From contig JALFGN010000041.1 of the NCBI GenBank assembly GCA_022777285.1, positions 1-54,425 on the forward strand: a DNA stretch of 54,425 nucleotides, in the 5' to 3' direction. The notes under the pieces were generated by a model that was not told the DNA's origin, did no database searches, and saw only the letters and a program-made list of their open reading frames with translations. The DNA comes from Blautia sp. (GTDB lineage: Bacteria > Bacillota > Clostridia > Lachnospirales > Lachnospiraceae). A program made the position numbers and the translations under genes. Below, piece after piece: positions 15,901-24,156 of this stretch. Each line of letters opens with the position of its first letter. Positions within the stretch are counted from its first letter, which is position 1.

Positions 15901-17928
15901 TTGCGAGAACAGGTTAATTTTGGAAAAATGCTTCACGGAGGAGATTATAATCCGGAGCAGTGGCTGGATATGCCGGAAATTTTAGAAAAAGATATCGAAT
16001 ACTTTAAAAAGGCAAAAATCAATCAGGTGTCTATGGGAATTTTCTCCTGGGCTATGCTGGAGCCGGAAGAAGGAAAGTATCAGTTTGAATGGATGGCAGA
16101 GGTGATTGAGCGTCTTTATAAGAATGGGATTTCGGTTCTTCTGGCAACTCCTTCTGGTGCAAGACCAAAATGGATGGCAGACAAATATCCGGAAGTGCTG
16201 CGGGTAGATGAAACGCGTCACAGAAATCTGTTTGGAGGACGTCACAATCATTGTTACACATCTCCGGTTTACAGAGAAAAAGTACGTCAGATGAATATGG
16301 AACTGGCAAAACGTTTTGGTAATCATCCGGCAGTAATCGGATGGCATCTGTCGAATGAATATGGGGGAGAATGTCATTGCCCTTTATGCCAGGAGGAATT
16401 TCGTAAATGGCTGAAAGAAAAGTATGGAACCATTGAAAAGCTGAACAAAGCATGGGCAACTACTTTCTGGAGTCACGTTTATAATGACTTTTCACAGATT
16501 GAAAGTCCTTCCTCCAGAGGTGAGAATGGTGTCCACGGACTGAATCTGGACTGGAAACGTTTCGTTACAGACCGTACCGTGGATTTCACAAGATTTGAAG
16601 CACAGGCTGTAAAAGATGGAGGTTCCGATCTCCCTGTTATGATTAATATGATGTATAACTTCAGTGGATTAAATTATCATAAATTTCAGGATGTGGTGGA
16701 TATTGTTACATGGGATAATTATCCCTGCTGGCATAAATATCCGGAACCGGAAACAGCTATGGATACAGCTATGCAGCATGATATTATGAGAAGTATTCAG
16801 AAGCGTCCGTTTCTTCTTATGGAATCCTGTCCTTCTGCAACCAACTGGCAGAGCGTGAGCAAACTGAAAAAGCCGGGAATGTTGAAAGCAGCTTCTCTTC
16901 AGGCCGTTGCACATGGATCAGACAGTGTACAGTATTTCCAGCTTCGTCAGAGTCGCGGATCCTCCGAAAAATTTCATGGTGCAGTTATCGATCATTATGG
17001 CAAAGAGGATACAAGAGTCTTTCAGGAAGTGACAGAAGTAGGAGAAGCACTGGAACAGTTGCAGGAAATGACAGGAAGTCTTACCCATGCACAGGTGGCA
17101 GTCATCTACGACTGGGAAAACCGCTGGGCAATGGAAGATGCAGCAGGTCCGAGAAATGAAAATCTTTTCTATAAGCAGGCAGTGGAGAAATCCTATTGGG
17201 CATTTCGTAAACAGGGACTGGATGTGGATGTGATTGATATGGAGCAGGAAATCGAGGGCTATCAGGTAGTGGCAGCGCCTATGCTTTATATGTTCCGGGC
17301 CGGTTTTCAGGAAAAAGCAAAACAGTATGTGGAAAATGGAGGAAAACTTATTCTTACCTACTGGTCAGGCATTGTAGATGATACGGATCTTTGCTTCCTG
17401 GGAGGGACCCCGCATGGATTGATGGATGTATTCGGACTGCGCAGTACAGAAATCGATGGACTTTATGAGGGGGAATCCAATCAGGCAATCCCTGTGGAAG
17501 GAAATTCTCTGAACCTTACAAAAACGTATTCCTGTGAGCATCTGTGTGATCTGGTCAAAACAGATGGAGCAGAAGTGCTTATGACTTATGGCAGTGATTT
17601 CTATGCAGGAATGCCGGCACTTACCTGCAATCCATACGGACAGGGAGAAGCTTACTATGTATGTGCGGATTTTGAGCAGGGATTTTATGATGAAGTATAC
17701 AGAAAAATTTCTTCTAAGGCAGGCGTGAAACGGATCGTCTCACACATTCCGTATGGAGTTGAAGTGACAACAAGAGAAAATGAGAAAGCACGTTATCTGA
17801 TTGTGCAGAACTTTAATCGGAACCGTACAGAAGTGAAGTTACCAACAGAAGAATTCCAGTTATGGTACGGAACTTATGATGGAACCATTGCAGGTTTTGA
17901 TACCGTAATACTGAGAAAAGAAAAGTAA
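15901..17928 (+). CDS. Beta-galactosidase, glycoside hydrolase family 42
   Basis: A 675-residue GH42 enzyme with TIM barrel, trimerisation domain (from about residue 380) and short C-terminal beta domain. It begins with the family's GGDYNPEQW. Acid/base Glu153 is in HLSNEYG and nucleophile Glu308 in LLMESCPS. A CHCPLC cluster near residue 160 matches the zinc site of many GH42 enzymes. It starts at TTG with GGAGG 6 bp upstream. GH42 enzymes of gut bacteria usually prefer short beta-1,3/1,4/1,6-galactosides, so with the GH2 enzyme the operon should widen the galactoside range. Confidence 0.94.
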   Translation: MREQVNFGKMLHGGDYNPEQWLDMPEILEKDIEYFKKAKINQVSMGIFSWAMLEPEEGKYQFEWMAEVIERLYKNGISVLLATPSGARPKWMADKYPEVLRVDETRHRNLFGGRHNHCYTSPVYREKVRQMNMELAKRFGNHPAVIGWHLSNEYGGECHCPLCQEEFRKWLKEKYGTIEKLNKAWATTFWSHVYNDFSQIESPSSRGENGVHGLNLDWKRFVTDRTVDFTRFEAQAVKDGGSDLPVMINMMYNFSGLNYHKFQDVVDIVTWDNYPCWHKYPEPETAMDTAMQHDIMRSIQKRPFLLMESCPSATNWQSVSKLKKPGMLKAASLQAVAHGSDSVQYFQLRQSRGSSEKFHGAVIDHYGKEDTRVFQEVTEVGEALEQLQEMTGSLTHAQVAVIYDWENRWAMEDAAGPRNENLFYKQAVEKSYWAFRKQGLDVDVIDMEQEIEGYQVVAAPMLYMFRAGFQEKAKQYVENGGKLILTYWSGIVDDTDLCFLGGTPHGLMDVFGLRSTEIDGLYEGESNQAIPVEGNSLNLTKTYSCEHLCDLVKTDGAEVLMTYGSDFYAGMPALTCNPYGQGEAYYVCADFEQGFYDEVYRKISSKAGVKRIVSHIPYGVEVTTRENEKARYLIVQNFNRNRTEVKLPTEEFQLWYGTYDGTIAGFDTVILRKEK

Positions 17929-17957
17929 TGGACAGAGCGAAAGAAGAATGATATAAT
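17929..17957 (+). promoter_or_regulatory. Promoter just before a terminator hairpin
   Basis: TGGACA (17929-17934), 17 bp, TATAAT (17952-17957), directly after the GH42 stop codon. The predicted start near 17964 is only about 10 bp before the hairpin at 17973, so transcripts would meet a terminator at once unless read through. It may drive the HD gene at 18050. Confidence 0.6.
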
Positions 17958-17972
17958 AAATTTTATCAGGAA

Positions 17973-18017
17973 GGCAGACAATGGCGTCAAAAAGGTGGTC
18001 ATTGTCTGCTCTTTTTT
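17973..18017 (+). terminator. Terminator of the galactosidase operon / leader hairpin of the HD gene
   Basis: GCAGACAATG pairs perfectly with CATTGTCTGC across a 16-nt loop, followed by TCTTTTTT. It ends the lac operon. It also lies between the promoter at 17929 and the next gene, so it may act as an attenuator. Confidence 0.88.
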
Positions 18018-18049
18018 AAAGGGAAAACAGAAATCGTGAGGTGACAGGT

Positions 18050-18631
18050 ATGGATAAAATCAAAGAACTGTATTGGAAGATGGTAGAATATGATGCAGGA
18101 GATCCCTTCAGAATTCAGCATTTCGTAAAAGTCCACAGCTTTGCGGCACTCATAGGGAAAGAAGAAAAACTGGATGACAAAACACAGGAAATTCTGGAGT
18201 GTGCAGCTTTGGTCCATGACATAGGAATTCGTCCAGCAGAAGAAAAATATGGAAAATGCAGCGGAAAACTTCAGGAACAGGAGGGACCAGCAGAAGCAGA
18301 AAAAATGCTGGAATCCCTGGGATTTGGAACGGATGTAATTGAGCGGGTTTCCTGGCTTGTAGGGCATCACCATACTTACCATGCAATCGAGGGAGCGGAT
18401 TATCAGATTCTGGTGGAAGCAGATTTTCTTGTGAATTATCTGGAGGAAAATATGTCTGAAGAACAGATTAAAAAATCAGCAGAAAAAATTTTTCAGACAG
18501 AAACAGGAAAGAGACTGGTGAAGACCATGTTTTATCCGGATAAAAAACCTCTGTCAGAGACTTGGGCACAGGATGCCCTTCAGGATCTGGAAGATTTTAT
18601 TGAAGAACAGGGTATTTATATTCGTCAGTAA
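18050..18631 (+). CDS. HD-domain hydrolase
   Basis: A 193-residue cytosolic protein with an HD metal-dependent phosphohydrolase domain (PF01966). The first His lies near residue 23-28 (HFVKVHSFA), the HD pair is in LVHDIGIR near residue 60, and GHHHTY provides the later ligands near residue 106. Such small HD proteins hydrolyse nucleotides or related phosphates; the substrate here is not predictable. I chose the ATG at 18050 (GAGGTGA ribosome site) over a GTG at 18041. It stands alone between two hairpins. Confidence 0.88.
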   Translation: MDKIKELYWKMVEYDAGDPFRIQHFVKVHSFAALIGKEEKLDDKTQEILECAALVHDIGIRPAEEKYGKCSGKLQEQEGPAEAEKMLESLGFGTDVIERVSWLVGHHHTYHAIEGADYQILVEADFLVNYLEENMSEEQIKKSAEKIFQTETGKRLVKTMFYPDKKPLSETWAQDALQDLEDFIEEQGIYIRQ

Positions 18632-18633
18632 AG

Positions 18634-18680
18634 AAAAAGTCAATGGACAGTCAATGGAAAAGGTTATCCATTGACTTTTT
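18634..18680 (+). terminator. Terminator after the HD gene, with duplicated 5' arm
   Basis: GTCAATGGA occurs twice (18639-18647 and 18650-18658), and either copy can pair with TCCATTGAC (18667-18675), which runs into TTTTT. The 3' arm also holds the -35 of the lrgAB promoter. Confidence 0.8.
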
Positions 18681-18698
18681 GATTTGTAAGTGTATAAT
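18671..18698 (+). promoter_or_regulatory. Promoter of lrgA-lrgB
   Basis: TTGACT (18671-18676), 16 bp, TATAAT (18693-18698). The -35 overlaps the terminator stem of the preceding gene. Confidence 0.75.
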
Positions 18699-18746
18699 GG
18701 GAAACGATTAAAACAAGAGATAAAGACGGAAAGGAGTAATGCATTT

Positions 18747-19100
18747 ATGAAATATCTCAGACAATTTTTAATCATCCTTTTGCTGTCATTTTTAGGGGAA
18801 GTGCTGAATCGGATCCTTTCTTTTCCTATACCGGCCAGCGTATACGGTCTGGTGTTGATGCTGATTGCGCTTTGTACGGGGATTCTGAAAGTAGATCAGG
18901 TAAAAGAAGCATCGGATTTTCTGATTGAGATCATGCCGATCATGTTTATTCCTGCAGCAGCAGGGTTGGTAGAGTCCTGGGGCGTCTTAAAACCGGTGAT
19001 TCTTCCGGTAGGCGTGATTACCGTTGTTACCACGGTTGTTGTTATGGCGGTAACCGGTCTTGTGACACAGGGAATGATTCGAAAGGAGAAACGGAAATGA
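18747..19100 (+). CDS. lrgA: CidA/LrgA family membrane protein
   Basis: A 117-residue integral membrane protein with four predicted helices (PF03788). It has the family motif IPASVYGLVLM near residue 30 and FLIEIMPIMFIPAAAGL. The family was first described as holin-like and linked to autolysis. LrgAB/PftAB pairs are also pyruvate transporters in Bacillus and Streptococcus. I chose ATG 18747 after AAAGGAG; the longer in-frame start at 18690 overlaps the promoter. The stop overlaps lrgB by 4 bp, as usual for this two-component membrane system. Confidence 0.9.
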   Translation: MKYLRQFLIILLLSFLGEVLNRILSFPIPASVYGLVLMLIALCTGILKVDQVKEASDFLIEIMPIMFIPAAAGLVESWGVLKPVILPVGVITVVTTVVVMAVTGLVTQGMIRKEKRK

Positions 19101-19789
19101 AAGGTTTTCTGGAAATTTCTCTTTTCTGGGGCGCTGCATTAAGCCTGGTGGCATATGAAGCAGGGCTTTTGTTAAAGAGAAAATTTAAACTGGCAATGTT
19201 TAATCCGCTGCTGATCGCGGTAATCTGTGTGATCGCAGTTCTGGTATTCGGGCATCTGGAATATGCATCTTATTATGAAGGCGGAAAATACATCAGCTAT
19301 CTTCTGACACCTGCAACGGTGTGTCTGGCAGTTCCTCTGTATGAACAGATTTCTCTTTTAAAGAAAAATCTGAAGGCAGTTATGCTTGGAATTTTATCCG
19401 GAGTACTGGCAAGTCTTGTGGGCGTTCTGTTGATGGCAAAACTGTTCGGACTGTCTCATGAGGAATATGTTACGCTGCTTCCAAAATCCATTACAACTGC
19501 CATTGGAATGGGAGTTTCCGAGGAACTTGGCGGGATTGTGACGATAACCGTTGCCGTGATTATTATTACAGGTATTTTAGGAAATATGATCGGAGAGACT
19601 GTATGCAAAATCTTCCATATTGAGGAGCCGGTGGCGAAGGGACTGGCACTTGGTACTGCATCGCATGCCATTGGTACGGCAAAGGCAATGGAGATCGGGG
19701 AAGTGGAAGGCGCTATGAGCAGCCTGGCCATTGCAGTGGCAGGGCTTTTGACGGTAATTGGTTCTTCGGTATTTGCATCCTTTTTGTAA
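19097..19789 (+). CDS. lrgB: CidB/LrgB family membrane protein
   Basis: A 230-residue membrane protein (PF04172) with about seven helices. It has the family landmarks LTPATVCLAVPLYEQ, LLPKSITTAIGMGVSEELGG and a glycine-rich GTASHAIGTAKAMEIGE segment. It is the partner of LrgA and its start overlaps the lrgA stop (ATGA). It is either a modulator of murein hydrolase activity or part of a small-acid (pyruvate/glycolate type) carrier. The gene converges on feoB with only 16 bp between them, where an 11-bp imperfect hairpin without a T-run is seen. Confidence 0.92.
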   Translation: MKGFLEISLFWGAALSLVAYEAGLLLKRKFKLAMFNPLLIAVICVIAVLVFGHLEYASYYEGGKYISYLLTPATVCLAVPLYEQISLLKKNLKAVMLGILSGVLASLVGVLLMAKLFGLSHEEYVTLLPKSITTAIGMGVSEELGGIVTITVAVIIITGILGNMIGETVCKIFHIEEPVAKGLALGTASHAIGTAKAMEIGEVEGAMSSLAIAVAGLLTVIGSSVFASFL

Positions 19790-19805
19790 AGGATATCCGA
19801 CTGTT

Positions 19806-21653
19806 TCAGAAGAACAGCCGGATGAAAGAAGTATAAAGAAAACAAAGAGAGAAACCGGTAAGAGTTGGAAGGAGAAAGGCAGCCGCCGTCCATTTCAGAC
19901 TGCAGGTTTCTTTTTTTATGGTTAATAAAGTAGTAGCGCAGGGCCAGTGAAAAAGGGTGAGAAGGAGCATAGATACAGCCGTGTGTATGGTCCATCCATT
20001 TTGAATTAATGTATTGGAAAGGCTTTGAAGAGTCTGGGAATCGGTTAGTACCGTCTGAAAGGTATAGGTCATGATCATAACAGGAACAATAATTTCGTTG
20101 GCAGGAAGACCAAGAAAAAAGGCCATTAAAATCACACCATCCAGACCAAGGAGTCTTCCGGCAGGATCAAGAAAATCGGAGATTCTGTAGAGAAGAGAAT
20201 TTCCGGAAATCGAAAGATTTGCCAGAAGCCAGATGAGAAGACCAGCGGGAGCTGCGGATGTTATAGCTCGAAGGAGTACGTGGAGTGTTCGGTCAGACAA
20301 GGAGCGGAGAATGACCTGCAGCATCTGAGGGCGTCTGTAAGGAGGAAGCTCCAATGTGAAAAACGAGGGAACGCCTTTTAATAAAGTGCCGGATAACATT
20401 CTGGAAGTAAGAAAGGTCATAAAAAATCCAAGAAGCAGAACGGATGTCAGAAGAAAAGCAAGCCATAAGGCATTCAGAAAAGGACTTGAGGTATCAAGTG
20501 CAAAAAAGAGTGTGAAAATGGCGAGAATCGTAGGGAAACGTCCGTTGCATGGGACAAAAGAATTGGTCAGTATGGCAATCAGACGTTCTCTGGGCGAGTC
20601 GATAATCCGGCATCCGGTTACACCGGCAGCATTGCATCCAAGCCCCATCAACATGGTCAGACACTGCTTTCCGCAGGTTCTGCATCTTTCAAAACAAGCA
20701 TCCAGATTAAAAGCAATCCTGGGAAGATAGCCGAAATCTTCCAGTATGGTAAACAAAGGGAAGAAGATTGCCATGGGAGGCAGCATAACACTAACCACCC
20801 AGGATACGACCCGATACATACCAAATATCAGAAGTTCGGTGAGTGATTTGGAAAGTGGTGTCCTGGAAAGAAGCGCATACAGTATGTGTTCCAGTTTCGT
20901 AAAAAGAGAGTTGAGAAAAACGGAAGGATAGTTTGCTCCTGCAATGGTAAGCCAGAGAAGAAATAGCAGACAAAGGAGCATAATGGGAAAGCCGGTCCAT
21001 TTGCCTGTAAAAAGCCAATCAAGAGTTCGGTCACGGGTCTGAGCGCCAGGGGCTTTTTGCATGACAGCTTTGGCACAGATGGAATGTGCTTGTTGGATGT
21101 AAGTAGCTTCCTGACCGGAATCCGTTTGGTCGGGATAAAGAGAAGGGCCGGAGTTGTTTGTAAGTGCCAGTGGAAGGTGTTGGCAGATCTGTTGCCTGGT
21201 CTGACGTTTTCTTGCGGTAATTCCCAGAACTGGAATTTTTAATTCCTTTTTCAGCTGAGAAAAGTCAATGGAAATCTGTTTTTTTCTAGCCTCATCCATA
21301 AGATTGATGCATAAAAGTACATGGGGCGTTATGGAACAAATCTGAAGAACCAGATTCAAATTGTGTTCCAGACAGGTAGCGTCACATATGGCAATGACGG
21401 CATCTGGATTTTGTTGTATCAGATAATCTCTGGATACTGTTTCTTCCATAGAACGGCAGGAAAGTGCGTAACAGCCGGGGAGATCGACAAAATAATACGT
21501 ACAGCCCAGACAGGTACAGAAGCCGGCAGCGGACTCTACGGTTTTTCCGCACCAGTTCCCGGTATGTTGATGCATTCCGGTAAGAACATTAAAGACAGTA
21601 CTTTTTCCGACATTCGGATTTCCCATTAATGCAATCACAGGATATCGATCCAA
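19806..21653 (-). CDS. feoB: Ferrous iron transporter FeoB
   Basis: A 615-residue Fe(II) transporter. The N-terminal GTPase has G1 GNPNVGKST (from residue 11), G3 DLPG and G4-like NLMD. A helical spacer follows, then a C-terminal membrane part with the two Gate motifs (VSVMLPPMAIFFPLFTILEDFGYLPR; the second near FFLGLPANEI) and GCNAAGV. It is shorter than many FeoB proteins, mainly in the soluble linker. It lies 9 bp downstream of feoA in one operon. Regulation is probably by the twin operator at 21922-21952. Confidence 0.95.
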   Translation of the reverse strand: MDRYPVIALMGNPNVGKSTVFNVLTGMHQHTGNWCGKTVESAAGFCTCLGCTYYFVDLPGCYALSCRSMEETVSRDYLIQQNPDAVIAICDATCLEHNLNLVLQICSITPHVLLCINLMDEARKKQISIDFSQLKKELKIPVLGITARKRQTRQQICQHLPLALTNNSGPSLYPDQTDSGQEATYIQQAHSICAKAVMQKAPGAQTRDRTLDWLFTGKWTGFPIMLLCLLFLLWLTIAGANYPSVFLNSLFTKLEHILYALLSRTPLSKSLTELLIFGMYRVVSWVVSVMLPPMAIFFPLFTILEDFGYLPRIAFNLDACFERCRTCGKQCLTMLMGLGCNAAGVTGCRIIDSPRERLIAILTNSFVPCNGRFPTILAIFTLFFALDTSSPFLNALWLAFLLTSVLLLGFFMTFLTSRMLSGTLLKGVPSFFTLELPPYRRPQMLQVILRSLSDRTLHVLLRAITSAAPAGLLIWLLANLSISGNSLLYRISDFLDPAGRLLGLDGVILMAFFLGLPANEIIVPVMIMTYTFQTVLTDSQTLQSLSNTLIQNGWTIHTAVSMLLLTLFHWPCATTLLTIKKETCSLKWTAAAFLLPTLTGFSLCFLYTSFIRLFF

Positions 21654-21662
21654 ATAATCACC

Positions 21663-21911
21663 TCATATTTTCTGAATCAAAATAGCATTCGCATCCGAGG
21701 GACGAAGGGCGATACACGTACCACAGATGCAAAACGATTTGGGAGAGCCGAAAATACTGACCCCTGTACAGGTGACAGAAATTCCGGGAAGAAAACCAAG
21801 ATTTCTCATACGAAGGAGGACAGAGGATTGTGAATGATCCTGGAATTTTTGGGAGATTTCGGTTATGATTCCTGTTTCACCGGGATTTAAGGAATACAGA
21901 GAAACGGACAT
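21663..21911 (-). CDS. feoA: Ferrous iron transport protein FeoA
   Basis: An 82-residue SH3-like cytosolic protein (PF04023) that supports FeoB. It shows LNPGETGIITEI near the start, LLRMRNLGFLPGISVTC in the middle and a final CGTCIALRPSDANAILI stretch. It is the first gene of the feoAB operon. The start codon follows AAGG at a somewhat long distance (about 11 bp). Confidence 0.92.
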   Translation of the reverse strand: MSVSLYSLNPGETGIITEISQKFQDHSQSSVLLRMRNLGFLPGISVTCTGVSIFGSPKSFCICGTCIALRPSDANAILIQKI

Positions 21912-21921
21912 GGAAAAATAC

Positions 21922-21952
21922 CTTTCAGAAATTTTCGGATGCTTTCAGAAAT
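21922..21952. promoter_or_regulatory. Twin repeats next to the feoAB promoter
   Basis: CTTTCAGAAAT occurs at 21922-21932 and again at 21942-21952, exactly 20 bp apart (two helical turns). Each copy contains the 9-bp palindrome TTTCAGAAA. They sit just downstream of the feoAB -10 box. This looks like a cooperative repressor site. It does not match the Fur or DtxR consensus I know. Confidence 0.55.
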
Positions 21953-21981
21953 AGTATATGCAGAGAAAGAATGTTTGTGAA
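21953..21981 (-). promoter_or_regulatory. Promoter of feoAB
   Basis: On the minus strand TTCACA (21981-21976), 17 bp, TATACT (21958-21953), about 42 bp upstream of the feoA start codon. Confidence 0.72.
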
Positions 21982-22008
21982 AAAAGTAAACTTATAATAA
22001 AATATAGG

Positions 22009-22037
22009 TTGACAATTGGAGGGGGATTTTATATACT
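22009..22037 (+). promoter_or_regulatory. Promoter of bioY
   Basis: TTGACA (22009-22014), 17 bp, TATACT (22032-22037). It diverges from the feoAB promoter. No BirA-type palindrome is visible around it. Confidence 0.82.
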
Positions 22038-22073
22038 GACTTTTGTAAAATTGAGAGAAGAGAGGAAGACAAG

Positions 22074-22640
22074 ATGCAGACTACAGCAACAAGCAGCAGT
22101 AAAATAACAACAAGGCAGATGACACTCATTGCATTAATGACAGCAGTGACCTGTATTTTAGGTCCTTTATCCATACCGCTGCCATTTAGTCCGGTGCCGA
22201 TCAGTTTCACAAATCTGGCGATTTATCTCAGTCTTTATGTACTGGGAACAGGAAAGGCGGCCATCAGTTATCTGGTATATCTTTTGATTGGAATGACCGG
22301 TATTCCTGTATTTTCCGGATTTTCCGGAGGTCTTACAAAACTTGCAGGTCCTACGGGAGGCTATCTGGTTGGATTTATATTCATGGCATTGATTTCTGGT
22401 GTGATCATGAGTAAATTCCAGGGAAAAAAAGTTCTGGAGGGAGCAGGGATGGTTCTTGGAACAGCCGTGTGCTATGTATTTGGAACTGCATGGCTTTGTG
22501 TTCAGGCAGGTATGAATTTCAAAGCGGGACTTGCGGCAGGCGTGATTCCATACATTCCGGGAGATCTGATCAAAATTGTGATCGCAATTATTGTAGGAAG
22601 TGCATTACGGAATGCAGTGAATAAAATAGCTCAGAATTAA
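22074..22640 (+). CDS. bioY: Biotin transporter BioY (ECF S component)
   Basis: A 188-residue membrane protein (PF02632) that binds biotin and works with a shared energy-coupling module not encoded here. Six helices are expected. Family marks are GPLSIPLPFSPVPISFTNLAIYL near residues 30-50, YLLIGMTGIPVFSGFSGG, the LAGPTGGYLVGF segment and YIPGDLIKI near the C-terminus. It is monocistronic between its promoter and a strong terminator, as is common for biotin auxotrophs. Confidence 0.95.
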   Translation: MQTTATSSSKITTRQMTLIALMTAVTCILGPLSIPLPFSPVPISFTNLAIYLSLYVLGTGKAAISYLVYLLIGMTGIPVFSGFSGGLTKLAGPTGGYLVGFIFMALISGVIMSKFQGKKVLEGAGMVLGTAVCYVFGTAWLCVQAGMNFKAGLAAGVIPYIPGDLIKIVIAIIVGSALRNAVNKIAQN

Positions 22641-22689
22641 ATGCAGAATTAAATAAGGGGAAAGAATAAGGGGCAATGAAATAACAGGC

Positions 22690-22739
22690 AAAAAAACGAC
22701 CATACAAGAGCATTTCTACTCTTGTATGGTCGTTTTTTA
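22690..22739. terminator. Bidirectional terminator between bioY and the YfcC-type gene
   Basis: An almost perfect 18-bp stem (AAAACGACCATACAAGAG / CTCTTGTATGGTCGTTTT) with an 8-nt loop, A-run on one side and T-run on the other. It serves bioY on the plus strand and the M20/YfcC operon on the minus strand. Confidence 0.93.
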
Positions 22740-24140
22740 AAATACCAGAGTGCTGACGGCAATCAATACTCCCTGTGTTGCAAGTAAAATAAGGAAAAGA
22801 GGAACCATAAATTTGTACCATTTTTCCATTTTGATACCGGCAATTCCGCAAATAATCGGAGCCATAGCTGTCGGCCATACGATATTGGAAAGACCATCAC
22901 CAAACTGGAAAGCCAGAACGGAAATCTGTCTGGAAATACCACACAAATCTGCCAGAGGTGCCATGATTGGCATACTGGTTACTGCCTGACCGGAACCGGA
23001 TGGAATCAGGAAGTTGAGCAGTGTTTGAACGATAAGCATAGCTTCTCCGGACAGCCATCCAGGGAGATTGGAAAGAGGAATGGACAGACCATAAACAACG
23101 GTATCAATAATATGACCGGACTGCATAACAACCAGGATACCTCTTGCAATACCGATCATCATACATGCCACTGCAATATCAGAAAAGCTCTGAGCCACTT
23201 TCCGGGCAATGGTACTTGGTCCCCAGCCCATGATCAGTGCACTGATGATACCCATGATCAGGAATACACCGCTCAGATCTTCAAAATACCAGCCTTTGTA
23301 TTTGGTTCCCCATACAATGACTGCAATGCCGGCAACCAATACTCCAAGAACGAGCTTTTCACGGATACCGAAAGGATGCTTTTCAATGGCTTCCGGATTC
23401 ATAGTAAGTTTACTGAAATCATCTCCGTAAACATAACTTTTTTCCGGGTGTTCCTGAATCTTCAGCGCATAGCGGATGGTAAATACAGAGGCTACAGCAA
23501 TCATAATCAGATGGCAGATGATACGGAATCCTGCACCGGACATCTGTGGAAGATCTGCAATACTCTGGGCAGTACCAACTGTGAAGGGGTTCATAACTGC
23601 TCCACTGTATCCAAGTCCAGTACCAAGTGCCACAATGGCAAGTCCTACAATGGCATCATACCCCATGGCGATGGCAATTCCTACAAAGATAGGAATAAAC
23701 GGAAAAGCTTCTTCGAAGACACCGATGGTAGAAGAGGCAGTCCCTAAAACTGCAATAAATATAGGGATGATAATCGCACGGGCTTTTCCTTTCAGAACTT
23801 TCAGAAGTCCAGCCACAAGACCGTTAAAGGCGCCTGTGGAAATCATAAGACCGATGGATGCATAGGCGATAAATACGAAGAAAATAACACCGCTGCCGTT
23901 GAGCATACCATTGTAAATGGATTTAACAGTTTCAAAAGGACCAACCGGAGATGACTCTACGGTATGATATGTGCCGGGTACTACCATTTCTGTACCGGCT
24001 TCATTTACAGAACGGTCGAATTCTCCTGCCGGAAGAATCCAGGTACATACAGCACAGACAATAATAATTGCGCATAAAAGCACAAAAATGTGAGGCAGTT
24101 CAAATTTCTTTTTTTGTTTGGATGTTGATTTGTCACTCAT
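22737..24140 (-). CDS. YfcC/DcuC-superfamily membrane carrier
   Basis: A 467-residue carrier of the C4-dicarboxylate anaerobic carrier-like family (YfcC, PF03606), which also includes arginine/ornithine-type exchangers. About 11-12 helices are expected after a short charged N-terminus. Typical segments are TWILPAGEFDR, STIGVFEEAFPFIPIFVGIA, GLGYSGAVMNPFTVGTAQ and LLNFLIPSGSGQAVTSMPIMAPL. I chose ATG 24140 (GAGAGAGGGAA upstream) over 24221, which overlaps the preceding gene. It is 16 bp downstream of an M20 amidohydrolase, so it probably imports a peptide or acyl-amino acid for that enzyme, or exports a product. Exact substrate unknown. Confidence 0.88.
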   Translation of the reverse strand: MSDKSTSKQKKKFELPHIFVLLCAIIIVCAVCTWILPAGEFDRSVNEAGTEMVVPGTYHTVESSPVGPFETVKSIYNGMLNGSGVIFFVFIAYASIGLMISTGAFNGLVAGLLKVLKGKARAIIIPIFIAVLGTASSTIGVFEEAFPFIPIFVGIAIAMGYDAIVGLAIVALGTGLGYSGAVMNPFTVGTAQSIADLPQMSGAGFRIICHLIMIAVASVFTIRYALKIQEHPEKSYVYGDDFSKLTMNPEAIEKHPFGIREKLVLGVLVAGIAVIVWGTKYKGWYFEDLSGVFLIMGIISALIMGWGPSTIARKVAQSFSDIAVACMMIGIARGILVVMQSGHIIDTVVYGLSIPLSNLPGWLSGEAMLIVQTLLNFLIPSGSGQAVTSMPIMAPLADLCGISRQISVLAFQFGDGLSNIVWPTAMAPIICGIAGIKMEKWYKFMVPLFLILLATQGVLIAVSTLVF

Positions 24141-24156
24141 ATGTAAATTCCCTCTC

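Noticed and set aside
19794-19822. Hairpin between lrgB and feoB as a terminator
   Set aside because: An 11-bp stem with one mismatch is present but no T-run on either strand, so I do not list it as a terminator.
21982-22073. Possible BirA operator before bioY
   Set aside because: No inverted repeat of the BirA type can be seen around the promoter.
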